Shown here in pieces: positions 1 through 29,247 of a stretch of 64,000 nt of DNA (position 1 is its first letter; every line of letters begins with the position of its first letter). This DNA comes from Amphimedon queenslandica (Eukaryota > Porifera > Demospongiae > Haplosclerida > Niphatidae). The DNA lies in NCBI RefSeq assembly GCF_000090795.2, contig NW_003546384.1, positions 124,619-188,618 on the forward strand. Direction: 5' to 3'. The position numbers were made by a program, and so were the translations under genes. The notes under the pieces are model-generated. The model was not told the DNA's origin. It saw only the letters and a program-made list of their open reading frames with translations, and did no database searches.

Positions 1-932
1 CTTTCTCTTGGAAACGGGAGCTTTTTTCTAAAAGATGTTATCGAAGATTGCTCTGTAAGTAGAGAGAGAGAAGAAGGAGGGAGAGAGAGAGAGGGAGGGA
101 GGGAGGGAGGGGAAAAGAGAGAGGGGAAGGAAATAGAAATATCATTATATGACCACAAAACCTTTAAAGTGCATATAGATTCCTCTTTGGACATATTTGA
201 GCTAATGCATATTGGCAGTATCATATGCAAACAAAGCCAGCCATACTCTAAACTAATCACTTTATCCTTTGTTCATGTTTTAGCTGGGAAATATTTCCGT
301 GGTAAACAGAGCTGTAGTCAAATCAAAAGAGACTGGTTCACATTATGAAGTAAACTCTCATTAAATCAGTATGAGACTAGTGTTGTTATAATGTCTATTA
401 TTAAGATCAAAGTGTAGATATACACACATGATAGTATAAGTCCTGGCTCTCTGATAATAGTCCACTACTGTATGGAGTGTATGATTAAAATGGGAATTAG
501 TAGCTGCATCGTACTTGTAAGTAGGTTTCAGTTGCTGAGAGTATTTCAATGTATTGCTGCTAAAGCAGTTTACATGCACTTTATAATAAACATTTATAAA
601 TCTAAATACAGTTTATTCTTTATTTTTGATAACCATTACCAGGACATAAATATTATATGCTTCTAAGAAGATTTGGTAATAATTAGAATCGGTTACCTAG
701 TAGCATTGGGAAGAGGAACTCAAAGGCGTCAGGATTAGCTACTGGCATCCTTTTAGCATCGCAGTGTCCATTGGCAGTTGACTGCTGGACTTCAACTGCA
801 TCTTCAAACAGCTGAGAGCGAGAGAGAATGAAAGAAAGAATAGGATAAAACAGTAACAGAGCTTCTCCTTTATAATTTATCAATATTTACTTCATCTCCT
901 GACTCTACGTCGTTGTCGTTAGAAGTGGCCAT
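1..932 (-). CDS. 5' part of an unrecognised gene running off the left edge
   Basis: Three minus-strand exons join in phase: 932-891 (ATG at 932, begins MATSNDNDVESGDE), 811-697 and 52-1. The junctions have GT donors at 890 and 696 and AG acceptors after 812 and 53. The last exon reads open (EQSSITSFRKKLPFPRE) to the window edge, which supports the splice. An AG acceptor just upstream of 951 suggests that the ATG exon has 5' UTR spliced to it, or that coding begins further upstream. The N-terminus is acidic and low in complexity, so it gives little homology signal. The basic LPFP stretch loosely recalls the sequence before the sterol-binding domain of oxysterol-binding-protein relatives, but this is only a guess. 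The gene is divergent from the SRCR gene that starts at 1203. Confidence 0.45.
53..696 (-). other. intron of the left-edge gene, with GA-rich tract
   Basis: This is a 644-bp stretch without coding signal. It holds a purine-rich (GA/GGGA) simple repeat at about 61-125, and the rest is unremarkable AT-rich sequence. The short ORFs at 361-579 and 472-666 have no recognisable content and I read them as chance. Confidence 0.4.
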
Positions 933-1202
933 TGGTTCCCCGGGCTGTGAACTAAAGAATAAGAGGAAAGAAGAGAAAACAGCGCACAAGAGCTAATAGC
1001 CTAATGTATATTGTTAATTTAATATTATTTTTGTGGCCTGATTCGTCCTATTTTAGAGGTAATGCGGCATTTGACTAATTGGTTGTTCCTATACGGTATT
1101 GTGATCTAAGATGCATGCCTACGCTTTTATTACCGGCGTACATTTCCTTTATAAAGTTCGCATTATCTACTTCGTCATGATCTTCGTTGAGGTTTTCTTC
1201 TC
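933..1202. promoter_or_regulatory. shared upstream region of two divergent genes
   Basis: There are 270 bp between the start codons of the left-edge gene (minus) and the SRCR receptor (plus). No clear TATA box or other named motif is visible. The promoter role is inferred from the head-to-head arrangement. Confidence 0.3.
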
Positions 1203-19129
<17,927 letters not shown>

Positions 19130-19335
19130 TTATCATCAACCCAGTCATAATTTACAGACACTTATTGCTATTATTGTTTAATTATAGTTCTGCATGTAGT
19201 TTTGTGTAGTCAGTCACTTTGTGTACTATTTTAACTTTTTGTAGAATTATTCTCAAATCATTTTGATGTTAACTAATAAATAATATGAAGGGATTCATGA
19301 TTAGTTACCATGTTAACCAATTGCAATAAACAATA

Positions 19336-20826
19336 ATGGACAAACAAAACATTTATGAGGTAACAGAGCTACAAGAATACAATGAAAACCAGTGATATCC
19401 ATTTCAAGATGACTCTAACAATAGCAAGCATGTCGAGGAATTATCAGCGAAACTAAAAGCCCTCGGTCTGGTTATTGTAGCAGGTTTAGTTGTTGTGATT
19501 GTTCTATTACTTGCTATTCTTGGAGTGCTGATTGCACATTTGGCAAGTAGCTGGTCAGTTTCTGCGGATACAACCTCACAATCAGGATTATGTAACACAA
19601 ATGGTAATGCTAACTCTTCTGGTCCTGTTGGAAGCAATGCAACTGGTCCAAACTGCAGTATATGTTATAATGAGTGGAGTGATGCAGTGCAACGTCAAAT
19701 ATTTCTCCTTGAAACTCAAGTTGGTAAATTGATCAATACTTCAGATGACACTGTATAGAGGATTGATGATATTCAAAAAACCATTGGTAGCCAAACAGAA
19801 TTGACAGCAAACAATACAAAGGACATTGATAAAATATTAAACACTACAGGAAACTCTGCACAAAAGCTCATTAACATTGTCAATACTCTCTCTAATCTAC
19901 AAGACACTAGTACCTCTACTGCTGGAGTGGTTGATGATATACTACTAATAGCACAAGAACTGCTTGAGTTACACAATGAATCCAGTGCATTACCTACTTC
20001 TTGCCATCAAATTAAACAGCAACAGCCCAACAGTCCATCAGGTGCCTATATACTAGCTACTATTAATGGTACTACATCATACAATGTTTATTGCAATATG
20101 GAAGAGTTGTGTGGTTCAGGAGGAGGATGGACAAGACTAGCATATCTGGATATGACTGAAGCTACACAGAACTGTCCTTCTGGGTTTCAGCTGTTCCAAT
20201 CTGGAGGAGTTAGAGCTTGTGGCAGACCAACATCAAGTGGAGGCAGTTGCATACCAATTCAGTTCCCATCTAATGGTATCAGCTATTCTCAGGTGTGTGG
20301 TAGAGTAACAGGGTATCAATGGGGATTAACAGATGCTGTTCACCCACGTATTAATAATGGACAGGCTGAACCAAATCACAATGACATTAATTCCTATTAT
20401 GTTGATGGTGTCAGCATCACACATGGGTCTCCACATCAACATATCTGGACTTTTATGGCTGGACAATTAGAAGCTAGTTACCTACCAAGTTATGAGGATG
20501 GTACTTTCAATTGTCCATGTTCTGTAGTTAGTACACAAAACTCAACTCTTCAGTCTTTCATTGGCGATGACTATTTCTGTGAATCTGGTAATCCTTCTAC
20601 TGATGGTACTATTCTTTACACAATGCTCACATCTGATCCATTGTGGGATGGGGAAGGATGTGGTATTCTTGAAGGTAATTGCTGCACAGCTCATCCTAGC
20701 CTTCCATGGTTCAATAAAGTACTTAGTGGCATCACCAATGACTACCTTGAGCTGAGGCTGTGTGGTGATCGAGCTACTTCAATTGAAAATTCTCCTATCA
20801 GTTTTTATGAGTTGTTTGTTAAATGA
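19336..20826 (+). pseudogene. broken fibrinogen-related-like type II membrane protein (copy 1)
   Basis: This is a single-exon paralogue of the intact gene at 21145-22578. It keeps the N-terminal cytoplasmic segment, signal anchor, stalk and C-terminal domain, but it has two in-frame stops. A TGA near 19395 replaces a Gln codon of the intact copy, and a TAG near 19756 replaces the Trp codon TGG. Both stops fall in the N-terminal third. From 19801 to the end 341 codons stay open and the cysteines of the C-terminal domain are kept, so the damage is recent, or a shorter product starting at an internal ATG is still under constraint. There are no introns, as in the intact copy. Confidence 0.8.
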
Positions 20827-21144
20827 TCAAACAATTCATGATGATGCTATAGTTAGTTTGTATGCTGAGTTTACTACTCTTAAGTTTATTATTAAGTATA
20901 TTGATAAATGAATTTATGTCTAAAGAATAGCTACAGTACAATATCTACACATCTAGAACTATGTATCAATATTATTGTAATTATTGTTATTATTATTATT
21001 ATTAATTATAGTTCTGCATGTAGTTTTTGTATTCAGTTGTACTATTTAAACATTTTATAGAATTTATAAGTGATTTTGGTGTTGACTCAAATTATGATGA
21101 GATTCATGATTAGTTGCCATGTTAACCAATTGCAATAAACAATA

Positions 21145-22578
21145 ATGGACAAACAAAACCTCTATGAAGTAACAGAGCTACAAGAGTACAATGAAAACCA
21201 GCAATATCCATTTCAAGATGACTCTAACAATAGCAAGCATGTCGAGGAATTATCAGCGAAACTAAAAGCAGTCAGTCTGGTTATTGTAGCTGGTTTAGTT
21301 GTTGTGATTTTTCTATTACTTGCTATTCTTGGAGTGCTGATTGCACATTTGTCAAGTAGCTGCTCTGTTTCAGATGCAACCACACAATCAGGATTAGGTA
21401 ACACCACTCTTGGTAACACCAATAGTAATGCTAACTCTTCTGGTACTGTTGGAAGCAATGCAACTGGTCCAAACTGCAGTATAGTTTATAATAATGAGTG
21501 GAGTGATGCAGTGCAAAGTCAAATGTTTCGCTTGGAAACTCGAGTTGATAAATTGATCAATACTTCAGATGACACTGCATGGAAGATTGATGATATTCGC
21601 AATACTGTTGATAGCCAAACAGAGTTAACATCAAACAATACAAAGGATATCGATAAGATATTAAACACTACAGGAAACTCTGCACAAAAGCTCATTAACA
21701 TTGTCAATACTCTCTCTAATATACAAGACACCTGTACCTCTACTGCTGGAGTGGTTGATGATATACTACTAATAGCACAAGAACTGCTTGAGTTACACAA
21801 TGAATCAGCTGCTTTACCTACTTCTTGCCAGCAAGTTAAACAGCAACAACTTAACAGTCCATCAGGTGAGTATGTACTAGCTACTACTAATGGTACTAGC
21901 TCTTACACTGCTTACTGTTATATGGGAACATTGTGTGGTTCAGGAGGAGGATGGACAAGACTAGCATATCTGGATATGACTGATGCTACAGTGAACTGTC
22001 CTGCTAGTTTAAGGTACTACCAGTCAGGAGGAGTTAGAGTTTGTGGTAGAGCAACATCAAGTGTAGGCAGTTGTACATCAGTTCAGTTCCCATCTAATGG
22101 TATCAGTTATTCTCAGATATGTGGTAGAGTAACAGGATATCAATATGCATCAGTTGATGCTATTGGTTCTAATCAAAATAATCACAATAATTTGAATGGT
22201 GATTATGTTGATGGTGTTAGTATCACTCGTGGGTCTCCTCGTCAACATGTCTGGACACTAATGGCTTCCGATGGCGGTAAATGTCCTTGTGCTACTGGTT
22301 CTTCAATACAAGTCCAATCATTCATTGGTAGTCATTATTTCTGTGAATCAGGGACTTATAATGGCCACTGGCAATACCAATTGCATACATCTAATGCACT
22401 GTGGGATGGTCAAGGTTGTGGTTCTCTTGAAGTACCTTGTTGTAACGTTAGCCCATGGTTTCACAGAAACTATGGTAGCACTACCACTACTGACTATATT
22501 GAGTTGAGGGTCTGTGGAGATGAGGGAACTAGTAATGAAGATAATCCTGTTAGCTATTACGAGATTTATGTCAAGTAG
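21145..22578 (+). CDS. type II membrane protein with fibrinogen-related-like C-terminal domain
   Basis: 477 aa in one exon. A ~46-residue cytoplasmic segment precedes a signal-anchor helix (VIVAGLVVVIFLLLAILGVL). Then come an Asn/Ser/Gly-rich glycosylation-prone stretch, a stalk of about 110 residues rich in heptad-like Leu/Ile (probable coiled coil), and a Cys-rich domain from about residue 230. That domain opens with LCGSGGGWTRLAYLDM, keeps CGRVTGYQ, VDGVSITRG and SPRQHVWT, and ends ELRVCGD...YYEIYVK. The start resembles the GGGWT motif of fibrinogen-related and intelectin-like domains. The whole module is one I associate with sponge and cnidarian proteins of unknown function. An adhesion or recognition role is inferred from topology only. 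The gene lies just downstream of its pseudogene copy and of the SRCR receptor. Confidence 0.75.
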   Translation: MDKQNLYEVTELQEYNENQQYPFQDDSNNSKHVEELSAKLKAVSLVIVAGLVVVIFLLLAILGVLIAHLSSSCSVSDATTQSGLGNTTLGNTNSNANSSGTVGSNATGPNCSIVYNNEWSDAVQSQMFRLETRVDKLINTSDDTAWKIDDIRNTVDSQTELTSNNTKDIDKILNTTGNSAQKLINIVNTLSNIQDTCTSTAGVVDDILLIAQELLELHNESAALPTSCQQVKQQQLNSPSGEYVLATTNGTSSYTAYCYMGTLCGSGGGWTRLAYLDMTDATVNCPASLRYYQSGGVRVCGRATSSVGSCTSVQFPSNGISYSQICGRVTGYQYASVDAIGSNQNNHNNLNGDYVDGVSITRGSPRQHVWTLMASDGGKCPCATGSSIQVQSFIGSHYFCESGTYNGHWQYQLHTSNALWDGQGCGSLEVPCCNVSPWFHRNYGSTTTTDYIELRVCGDEGTSNEDNPVSYYEIYVK

Positions 22579-22785
22579 AACAATGCTTGCTGTATCCCCA
22601 ATTATTCTTTTGTAGTTAGTTTTAGATGTAGAAGATCTGCTGATGTAGTTGCTATATAGTTTATGCTAAATTTGCTACTTTATTAGTGGATAAATGAATT
22701 TATATCTATAGAATAGCTACAGTACAATATCTACACGTCTAGAACTATGTATCAACTATCATATTGTGTATCAATGAATCGACTG

Positions 22786-24829
22786 TTATTGTTCTCCTCG
22801 AGCCTTCCAATCAGATCCGTCAAGACCTTGGAGTTTCTTGATCCCGTTTCGTTGCCATAGATACCAGACCACACCTAGTATAAAGCATACGGCAATTTCA
22901 ACATAGTATCCGTCTAGATGAGTCACGCAATGACCGCCAGCAGCTGTACAAGCCTAAGGAATAACACAAAAATTATGAAAATTAATTATTCATACACTCT
23001 AATTAGTGGGTGTGGTTTACCTTTAACTCTTGCATTGTATCGCAGTCCAGGGTCAAATCGGTCACGCCCTCACAGTCTTTAAAAGAGACGACGTCAACGA
23101 GCCAGAGGGCACAGGTACCGGTCCAAGTACCTCCGAGATTAGAGAGAGTATTGAGGAGGGTCATGTATGTACCGCCCATAGAGGGATCACTCACTTGAGC
23201 ATGGAAAGACATTATTGCAACAAACATTGAATATGTGGCAACCTGGAGAGGAGAGAGAGAGGGAGGGAGAGAGAAAGGAAGGATAGAGTTTGGAGAGAAA
23301 GAGAGAGGAGTATAGAAGAGGTATGGAGGGAACAAGGAGAAGAGTTTAAGGATCATGATAACTATAAGAAGAGAATACATGTTATTATACTGACCTGATG
23401 AAGTAAAAAAGCCGACACTAGTATTACATAATAAAATGCTGAGAACTCTCCCTCTGTGTGCATGCTAGTCCACCAGACCACAGCGGAGAATGCCAAAGTC
23501 ATTATGAGACGAAACGGATAAGCTTTTATGAATACATCCATTGGGCGTGGCCCTGATATAGCACGACTATAAAATAATACAAAAAATTGTTTTAAATCAC
23601 CCTCAATTTTTATTACATTTTCCAATACACATTGATGTACTTATGCTGCGTAAAAAGTTTAAATGTATAAACAGTAAAGAAAGATGCTTAAATAATGATA
23701 ATCATGTTACATGAACAACTGTATCAGAAACATTGGAATGCAATTTGAAACAAAATACACATGTATGTGTGTAATTGTAAACATGTTGTTGACAGATGGC
23801 TCTGTAACATAACTTACTCCCTCACTCTCTCTCTCCTCATTCTTTGTCTCACCTTATAACTAGTGGTAGTAATATTTGAATGGGCACCATTGGCAAAGCA
23901 ATCAACGCGATCTTCTCCCTTGGCAGACCAGACTCAACCAGTTTCAAACCAGTTATATTCTCGGCAGCTGCAAACCCGATCTTACACGTCAGGACGAAGA
24001 GCGCGTAGGCTTGAACTGGGCGGAGTTTGAGTATAACAAGGAGCTGTTTATAAGCCGCAAAGACGTCCTGCCTGATAGCATTAGGTAGAACCTCTTTCTT
24101 TTCTTTTTTGAACAACCAGACAAGACTAGTGACCAGGGTAAAGACGATGCCCCAGAAAAAGAAGAAATGAGACATATCAACAATCCCATCGTCCCCAGGC
24201 TCAGACCTCAGGTACGTATTACAGAACTCTTTAGATTCGAGAGCCAGAAAAACTGTGTAGCCGAGAAAATACCCGATCGTCTGACCGACAGAATTACAGG
24301 TTGAGGCATGGCCGACGTTTTTACGTGAGAGCATAGTAATCGCCCAACCATCAACTGCAATGTCCTGAGTGGCAGCACAGAGGAAGAATACGAAGAAGAG
24401 GATAGTAAGGATGGTGATATTGGGTGGGTCTCCTTGCTCTCCTCCCATCAAATCATCAATATTGTAAGATACCAGTATCATCGTTAGACCAATAATATAC
24501 TGTACGGGGATCAGCCAGGACTTTCTACGGCCTAGAGTAGGACTGTAGAAGGAGTCCACAATAGGAGCCCAGAGGAGCTTGATGCTAAACGGCCAAGAGA
24601 CGAGAGAGAAGAGTGCCTGCTGTCTGTAGCCTATCTTTTTAGTCTGAAGGAGCATGGGGACACTGCCTGCCAATCCTATTGGTATACCTTGTAGAGTGTA
24701 TAGTAGCAATAAAATGGCGAGATTAAACTTGTCTGATTGTTTCTCTTTGTCCTCCTCCTCCTCCTCGTCTTGTTTTTTCTCCATTGCTGCATCTTCTGGT
24801 TGCTTCACATTTCTCAAAGTAGCCGCCAT
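22786..24829 (-). CDS. SLC33A1: acetyl-CoA transporter of the ER/Golgi membrane
   Basis: 512 aa from four exons: 24829-23853, 23566-23395, 23242-23021, 22953-22786. After an acidic, charged N-terminus the protein has about 11-12 hydrophobic helices of the major-facilitator type. Family signatures are visible: LLLYTLQGIPIGLAGSVPML, APIVDSFYSPTLGRRKSWLI, ATQDIAVDGWAITML, and the later KAYPFRLIMTLAF and GGTYMTLLNTLSNLGGTW. Length compares with 549 aa in human. The family brings cytosolic acetyl-CoA into the ER lumen for protein and ganglioside acetylation. The ATG at 24829 sits in ATGGCGGC; a longer reading would need a GTG start at 24874 and was not used. The last intron is short and GA-rich DNA lies in intron 2. 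Confidence 0.95.
23600..23660. repeat. fragment of the dispersed 177/186-bp repeat family
   Basis: The stretch CAATTTTTATTACATTTTCC with CATTGATGTACTTATGCTGC is the reverse complement of the monomer in the 13190-15065 array. It lies in intron 1 of SLC33A1. Confidence 0.6.
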
Positions 24830-25064
24830 TTTTAATAAACAAAGGGCAGTCCCGCCTCTTTTAATTAACCACACTACTGAGCCACACCTATTTCTTAATT
24901 TTAAGAGGTGTGGCTAACATGTCAGTTCTCCGCCCATTTAAATGGCTACACTGACAAAGGCCAGGGGAGATAAGCACTATTAATTGCTCCTTAGGCAGAT
25001 ACAGTCCATTGGCTCACTTACTCTACGCAAAAAGCATACAAGGAGGCCTCGAGGCGGTGCATAT
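24830..25064. promoter_or_regulatory. shared upstream region of SLC33A1 and CTDNEP1
   Basis: 235 bp separate the two divergent start codons. A CpG-poor block rich in short CCACACC/GGTGTGG motifs occurs near 24868-24912. The promoter function is inferred from position. Confidence 0.35.
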
Positions 25065-26419
25065 ATGACAGGGGAGACTGAGTGCGTCGTTAGCTTCGTT
25101 GGTGGTTCCTCTCAGCAGCAAAGGTTGGAAGCGGGAGCTAGTACTGGCTCTGGAGCGGGAGGAGGATACAACTGGTTTAGTAGACTCGCTATAAGCTACC
25201 AGACCTATCAGAGGAAGAGCAAGAGGAAGGAGCAGTCTTATAGAGGAGTGAGAAGGAGAGAGACCGTAGGAGGTGGAGGAGGAAAGAGAAGGGGGATGTT
25301 CTTAAAGTTTCTCGTTGAGTTTATTAGGACGATCTTCTTCATTTTTAAACAAGTTTTAATGCTAACGAAAAGAAAGGTCTGTCATGTTGTTAGTGCAATA
25401 TACCACACCCATTAATTAGTTATTGTGGTAGACATAAGAGAAAATACATCAGCACTTACCACCATCTTTCTTTCTCTCTTTTTCATTTCACCTCCCCCTC
25501 TCTCTCTTTAGTTTGTAGAGTATCAACCTGTTCGATATCCCATCCCTCCATTATCTCCTAACCTTGAGACACGGCTCTGTAAGAGAAAGAGGGAGAGAGA
25601 GAGGGTATTGTTTTGATATTGGTTGTTATTTTTTTTTAGTTTCTGTAAGGAGAAAGATAATGGTACTTGATCTTGACGAAACATTAATACACTCTCATCA
25701 TGACAAGTTAGCATATTAATTTACGCCATCATAGATTATAATACTTCATCTTTCTCTTTCCTCCTTTCTCCTCTTCTTTTACCCCCCCCCCCACGGTCTC
25801 TCCCTTTTTAGCAGTACTCTTCTACCTGCTACTGAAATGCTTCCAGACTTTTATGTCCGAGTCTACATTGAGAATCATCCGGTGAAATTCTATGTTTACA
25901 AGAGACCTCATGTGGACTATTTCTTATCAGTGGTAAGTGAATAACAACACCTATATGTCACGTACATATCACGTACATGTACACATGTAGCAGTAAGTAT
26001 AATTTATCAGTAAGTTAGTTATAATATCATTTTCCCAATGAAGAGGAAAGTGCCACTGTTTTTATATAATTTGGCAGGCAGAGATAAGAGTAGGAACAGT
26101 ATACTCAGCCATTGTTCCAGCATTGTGTGTAAACATTTGGCACTAAACATCGACAGTTGGAAAGCAGCATCTCCTGGTCCTGATTTTAATATTAGTATAA
26201 TAATGAGATTGTTTCGTATTAGCTTAAAAGTACAGTGAAAATGAAACCTTTCATTGACATGTAGTTGAGTAATTAATGCTTTTAGTATTGTGTATAAGTT
26301 AGTGCTGTTTTACTTAATTTAAACTAAAACTAATAGTACTCGATTTTAAATTTTAATTTGCTAAATTAGAAGATATACATGTAAGTGCACTAAAACATAT
26401 TTAATTCTTTTTTGTCTCC

Positions 26420-26454
<35 letters not shown>

Positions 26455-26737
26455 CCTCTCTCTCTCTCTCTTTGTTCCTCTCACTGCTTGTGTAGGTATC
26501 TCAATGGTATGATCTTGTCATTTTTACAGCCAGTATGCAGGTATGAATATCATTTCAACAATTACTAATGACTTGTTCTTATAGAAATATGGTATGGAGG
26601 TGGCTAATCATCTGGATCAGAATAAAGGGATATTGCCCAGGAGATATTTTAGACAGGTAACACCTTGTTTTGAAGTTTATTTTAGCAATTCTTAAATGTT
26701 TTGTTTTCTTCTCTAACCTCTTTCTTTTTCCTTCACC

Positions 26738-26781
<44 letters not shown>

Positions 26782-27597
26782 GACTGTACAATGGATATGA
26801 ATGGCTACACTAAGAATCTCTCGATGATAAGTGAAGATCTTAGCAACATTTTTATACTTGATAATTCACCTTCAGCTTATAGGGGAAATCCTGGTCAGAA
26901 TTGATAAGTCGATCGTACAATTATTTTTAATTTGCATGGCAATTTATAAAGGAAAAGTTTTTCTAAAATTGGGTCACGCCAAATTTTGCCAAAATTGAAG
27001 AGGACAAAATTTTTCATTTTTATAATGTTATCTGATGCATATACATTTTCTTATGTTGTGTAGAAAGTTTAAACTGATTTTAATCAAAATTAGATTTTTT
27101 ACGAATTTTTAAAGTTGCTCCAAAATTGGGTAAAAGTCCCTGTACTATAGTACAGGGATTTTGGCCAAATTTCGCCAAAAATGAAAAGTAGAGAATTCTC
27201 ACTTTTTATGACATTCCCTGATACATATACATGTTCTTATGTTGTATAGAAAGTTTGAGCTGATTCCGATCAAAATTAGATTTTTTACGAATTTTTAAAG
27301 TTGCTCCAAATGCCATGTACTGTATTGTAGTGCTTGTCAGCTCATGAAGCTGGTGCTGTTTACACTCTTTGTGGGAAACACTGGTTCCACGGCCATAATT
27401 CCTCTCTCTCTCTCGCTCCTCCCCCTTTTCTCCTCCCCCTCTTATTTATAGACAATGCTATTCCGATAACCTCCTGGTTCTCAGACCCTCTTGATACGGA
27501 CTTGCTTGATCTCTTACCATTTTTGGATTCGCTGAGATTCACGCAAGATGTCCGCTCGGTTCTGAGTCGAAACTTACACCAGCAGTCTTTATGGTGA
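25065..27597 (+). CDS. CTDNEP1: CTD nuclear-envelope phosphatase 1 (Dullard)
   Basis: 313 aa from eight exons: 25065-25376, 25512-25578, 25640-25706, 25812-25932, 26496-26540, 26585-26656, 26782-26893, 27452-27597. The catalytic HAD motif is DLDET (residues 137-141) within [17 protein letters not shown]. Further family signatures are [44 protein letters not shown] and the end [15 protein letters not shown]. The enzyme dephosphorylates lipin at the nuclear envelope and ER and so controls phosphatidic-acid use; it also restrains BMP signalling in vertebrates. A short hydrophobic segment ([20 protein letters not shown]) precedes the phosphatase domain as in other members. About 75 residues rich in Gly, Arg and Lys lie in front of it and make the protein longer than the 244-aa human form. 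The upstream extension to 24984 would need a TTG start. Confidence 0.95.
25933..26495 (+). other. CTDNEP1 intron 4
   Basis: A 563-bp intron. It holds ACGTACATGTACACATGT palindrome runs near 25963-25990 and a CT-rich microsatellite at about 26420-26480 that forms the polypyrimidine tract of the acceptor. No other element is seen. Confidence 0.6.
26955..27330. repeat. two monomers of the dispersed repeat, ~186-bp period
   Basis: In CTDNEP1 intron 7, GAAAGTTT followed by CTGATT occurs at 27063 and 27249. Each copy is followed by ATTTTTTACGAATTTTTAAA and GTTGCTCCAAA. The box ATAGTACAGGGATTTTGGCC links it to the array at 13190-15065, whose monomers are shorter. Confidence 0.75.
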
Positions 27598-27646
27598 TGT
27601 AGCATATTATCGCTCCCTTTCCTCCCTCTCCTAATGTTGTTTTTCA

Positions 27647-27683
<37 letters not shown>

Positions 27684-28042
27684 GTTATTATTATTACTAT
27701 TATTATTATGGAATAATAGTACGCGCGCATTCAAAGAGAGACAGGTTTCTATTTTATTTAAATAATAACAACAACAATAAATGCATAAATAAATAAATAA
27801 ATAATATTATTATTGTTATTATTAATTTAATTTTTTGAATGAATAAAAAATTGTTGAATAAAAATTTCTATTAAAATCTAATCATAGCAGGCGTGGCCAC
27901 GCGTGGGCGTATGAATGTTTATGGGTACTTCTGCTTTGCTGGTGTCAATGTGTCTCGAAATCTTTTCTCTCTCTCTCCTTCTCTCGGCTGATGCCTAACT
28001 ACAGCTCCCACAGTAGCCTCTCTATCTCTTTACAATAGGAAA
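27598..28042. repeat. intergenic region with (ATT)n microsatellite
   Basis: A 445-bp stretch between CTDNEP1 and CAMTA. An (ATT)n run lies at about 27646-27711 and AAT/ATAA-rich DNA at 27765-27880. An AG acceptor-like site (TTTACAATAG) 4 bp before the CAMTA ATG suggests a spliced 5' UTR. No gene is seen. Confidence 0.7.
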
Positions 28043-29074
28043 ATGGCATCTGCCTCGACTGACCATCCTCTTTTGGAGCAGCTCAGAAAAGGTAAGCAAC
28101 AAGGATAGTATTTCACTCTCTTTCTCCCTCTCTTGATAGACACCAAAGTATCCAATGATCCAGGTTATTCAGTTATCAAAGTACCCACGTCACCTGAGGG
28201 TCACATGATCAAGGTTGTGTGGCCGAGGACCAGTTTCCCGAGAGAGCTCCATCGCTGGAACCTCCCCGAGGTGAGTGGGCGTCGTTTAGTACAGTACTGG
28301 TACATCTGTACATCTCGTGTGTATAGGAGATACTGAGTTACCTGATTAGTTTCGATGCTCACAAAGACTGGGTTACAACTCAGAGACATACAAAGTGATT
28401 AAGATCCTCTCTCTCTCTACCCCTCTGCTGTAATACACCTTTCTCTTACTCTCTCCCTCTCTCTCTTACTCTCCCTCTCTCTCTCCCTCTCTCTCTTTCT
28501 TCCAGGCCTCCTTCAGGGACCATGTTACTTTTTGATAAGAGAAAGGTACACCATTCATGTACATATAAGTACATGTACTGATACTTTGAACCCATTGTAC
28601 TTAGTCCAGTATTATTGTGTTATTATGCTGCCAATCCTCACTTACCATTTAAGTGTATTAAGGAGAATTAGAATGTGATATTCAACACTTCTCATTAGCA
28701 CTACTTTATTCACACTAACACTTTAAATGTCTTCTCTCCTTCCCTTCCTATCTATAATGTCACCCTCTTCTTACATCCTCTTTCTCTCCAGACTAAGAAT
28801 TATAAAGTTGATGGATACGATTGGAAGACTCGGAAGCATCAGGCGGCATCAGTTAGAGAAGATAGAACAAAGTTAAAAGTCTGTGGACACACAGTGAGTG
28901 TATGAGAGAGGAAAGGAGGGAGAGACAGAGAGAGAGAGACAGAGAGAGAGAGACAGAGAGACAGAGAGAGAGAGAGACACAGAGAGAGAGAGATCTCTCT
29001 GTCTCTGTCTCTGTCTCTCTCTGTCTTTCTCTCTGTCTCTCTGTCTCTCGAGAGACAAAGAGAGAGACAGAGAC

Positions 29075-29105
<31 letters not shown>

Positions 29106-29216
29106 CAGAGAGACAGAGAGAGAGATCTCTCTCTCTCTCTCTCTGTCTCTCTCTGTCTCTGTCTCTCTGTCTCTCTGTCTCTCGAGAGACAGAGAGAGAG
29201 ACAGAGAGACAGAGAC

Positions 29217-29247
<31 letters not shown>

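Larger units (their letters stand above)
19180..22760 (+). repeat. 1.8-kb tandem duplication
   Basis: Two direct copies lie about 1.81 kb apart (ATG at 19336 and 21145). The similarity extends beyond the coding region. The 5' flanks share AGTTCTGCATGTAGTTTT and ATGTTAACCAATTGCAATAA, and the 3' flanks share GAATAGCTACAGTACAATAT and CTAGAACTATGTATCAA. The 318-bp spacer 20827-21144 is the 3' flank of copy 1 followed by the 5' flank of copy 2. I see no terminal repeats of a transposon. Confidence 0.85.

Noticed and set aside
19336-20826. TGA as a possible selenocysteine codon in the fibrinogen-like copy
   Set aside because: The intact paralogue has Gln there, a second stop (TAG) follows, and no SECIS-like structure was evident.
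24830-24874. Longer SLC33A1 N-terminus starting at 24874
   Set aside because: The extra codons begin at GTG. The ATG at 24829 lies in a strong context.
24984-25064. Longer CTDNEP1 N-terminus starting at 24984
   Set aside because: It would begin at TTG, and no ATG is present before 25065.
27360-27734. ORF with a long Asn run on the minus strand
   Set aside because: It is antisense to the last CTDNEP1 exon plus an (ATT)n microsatellite.
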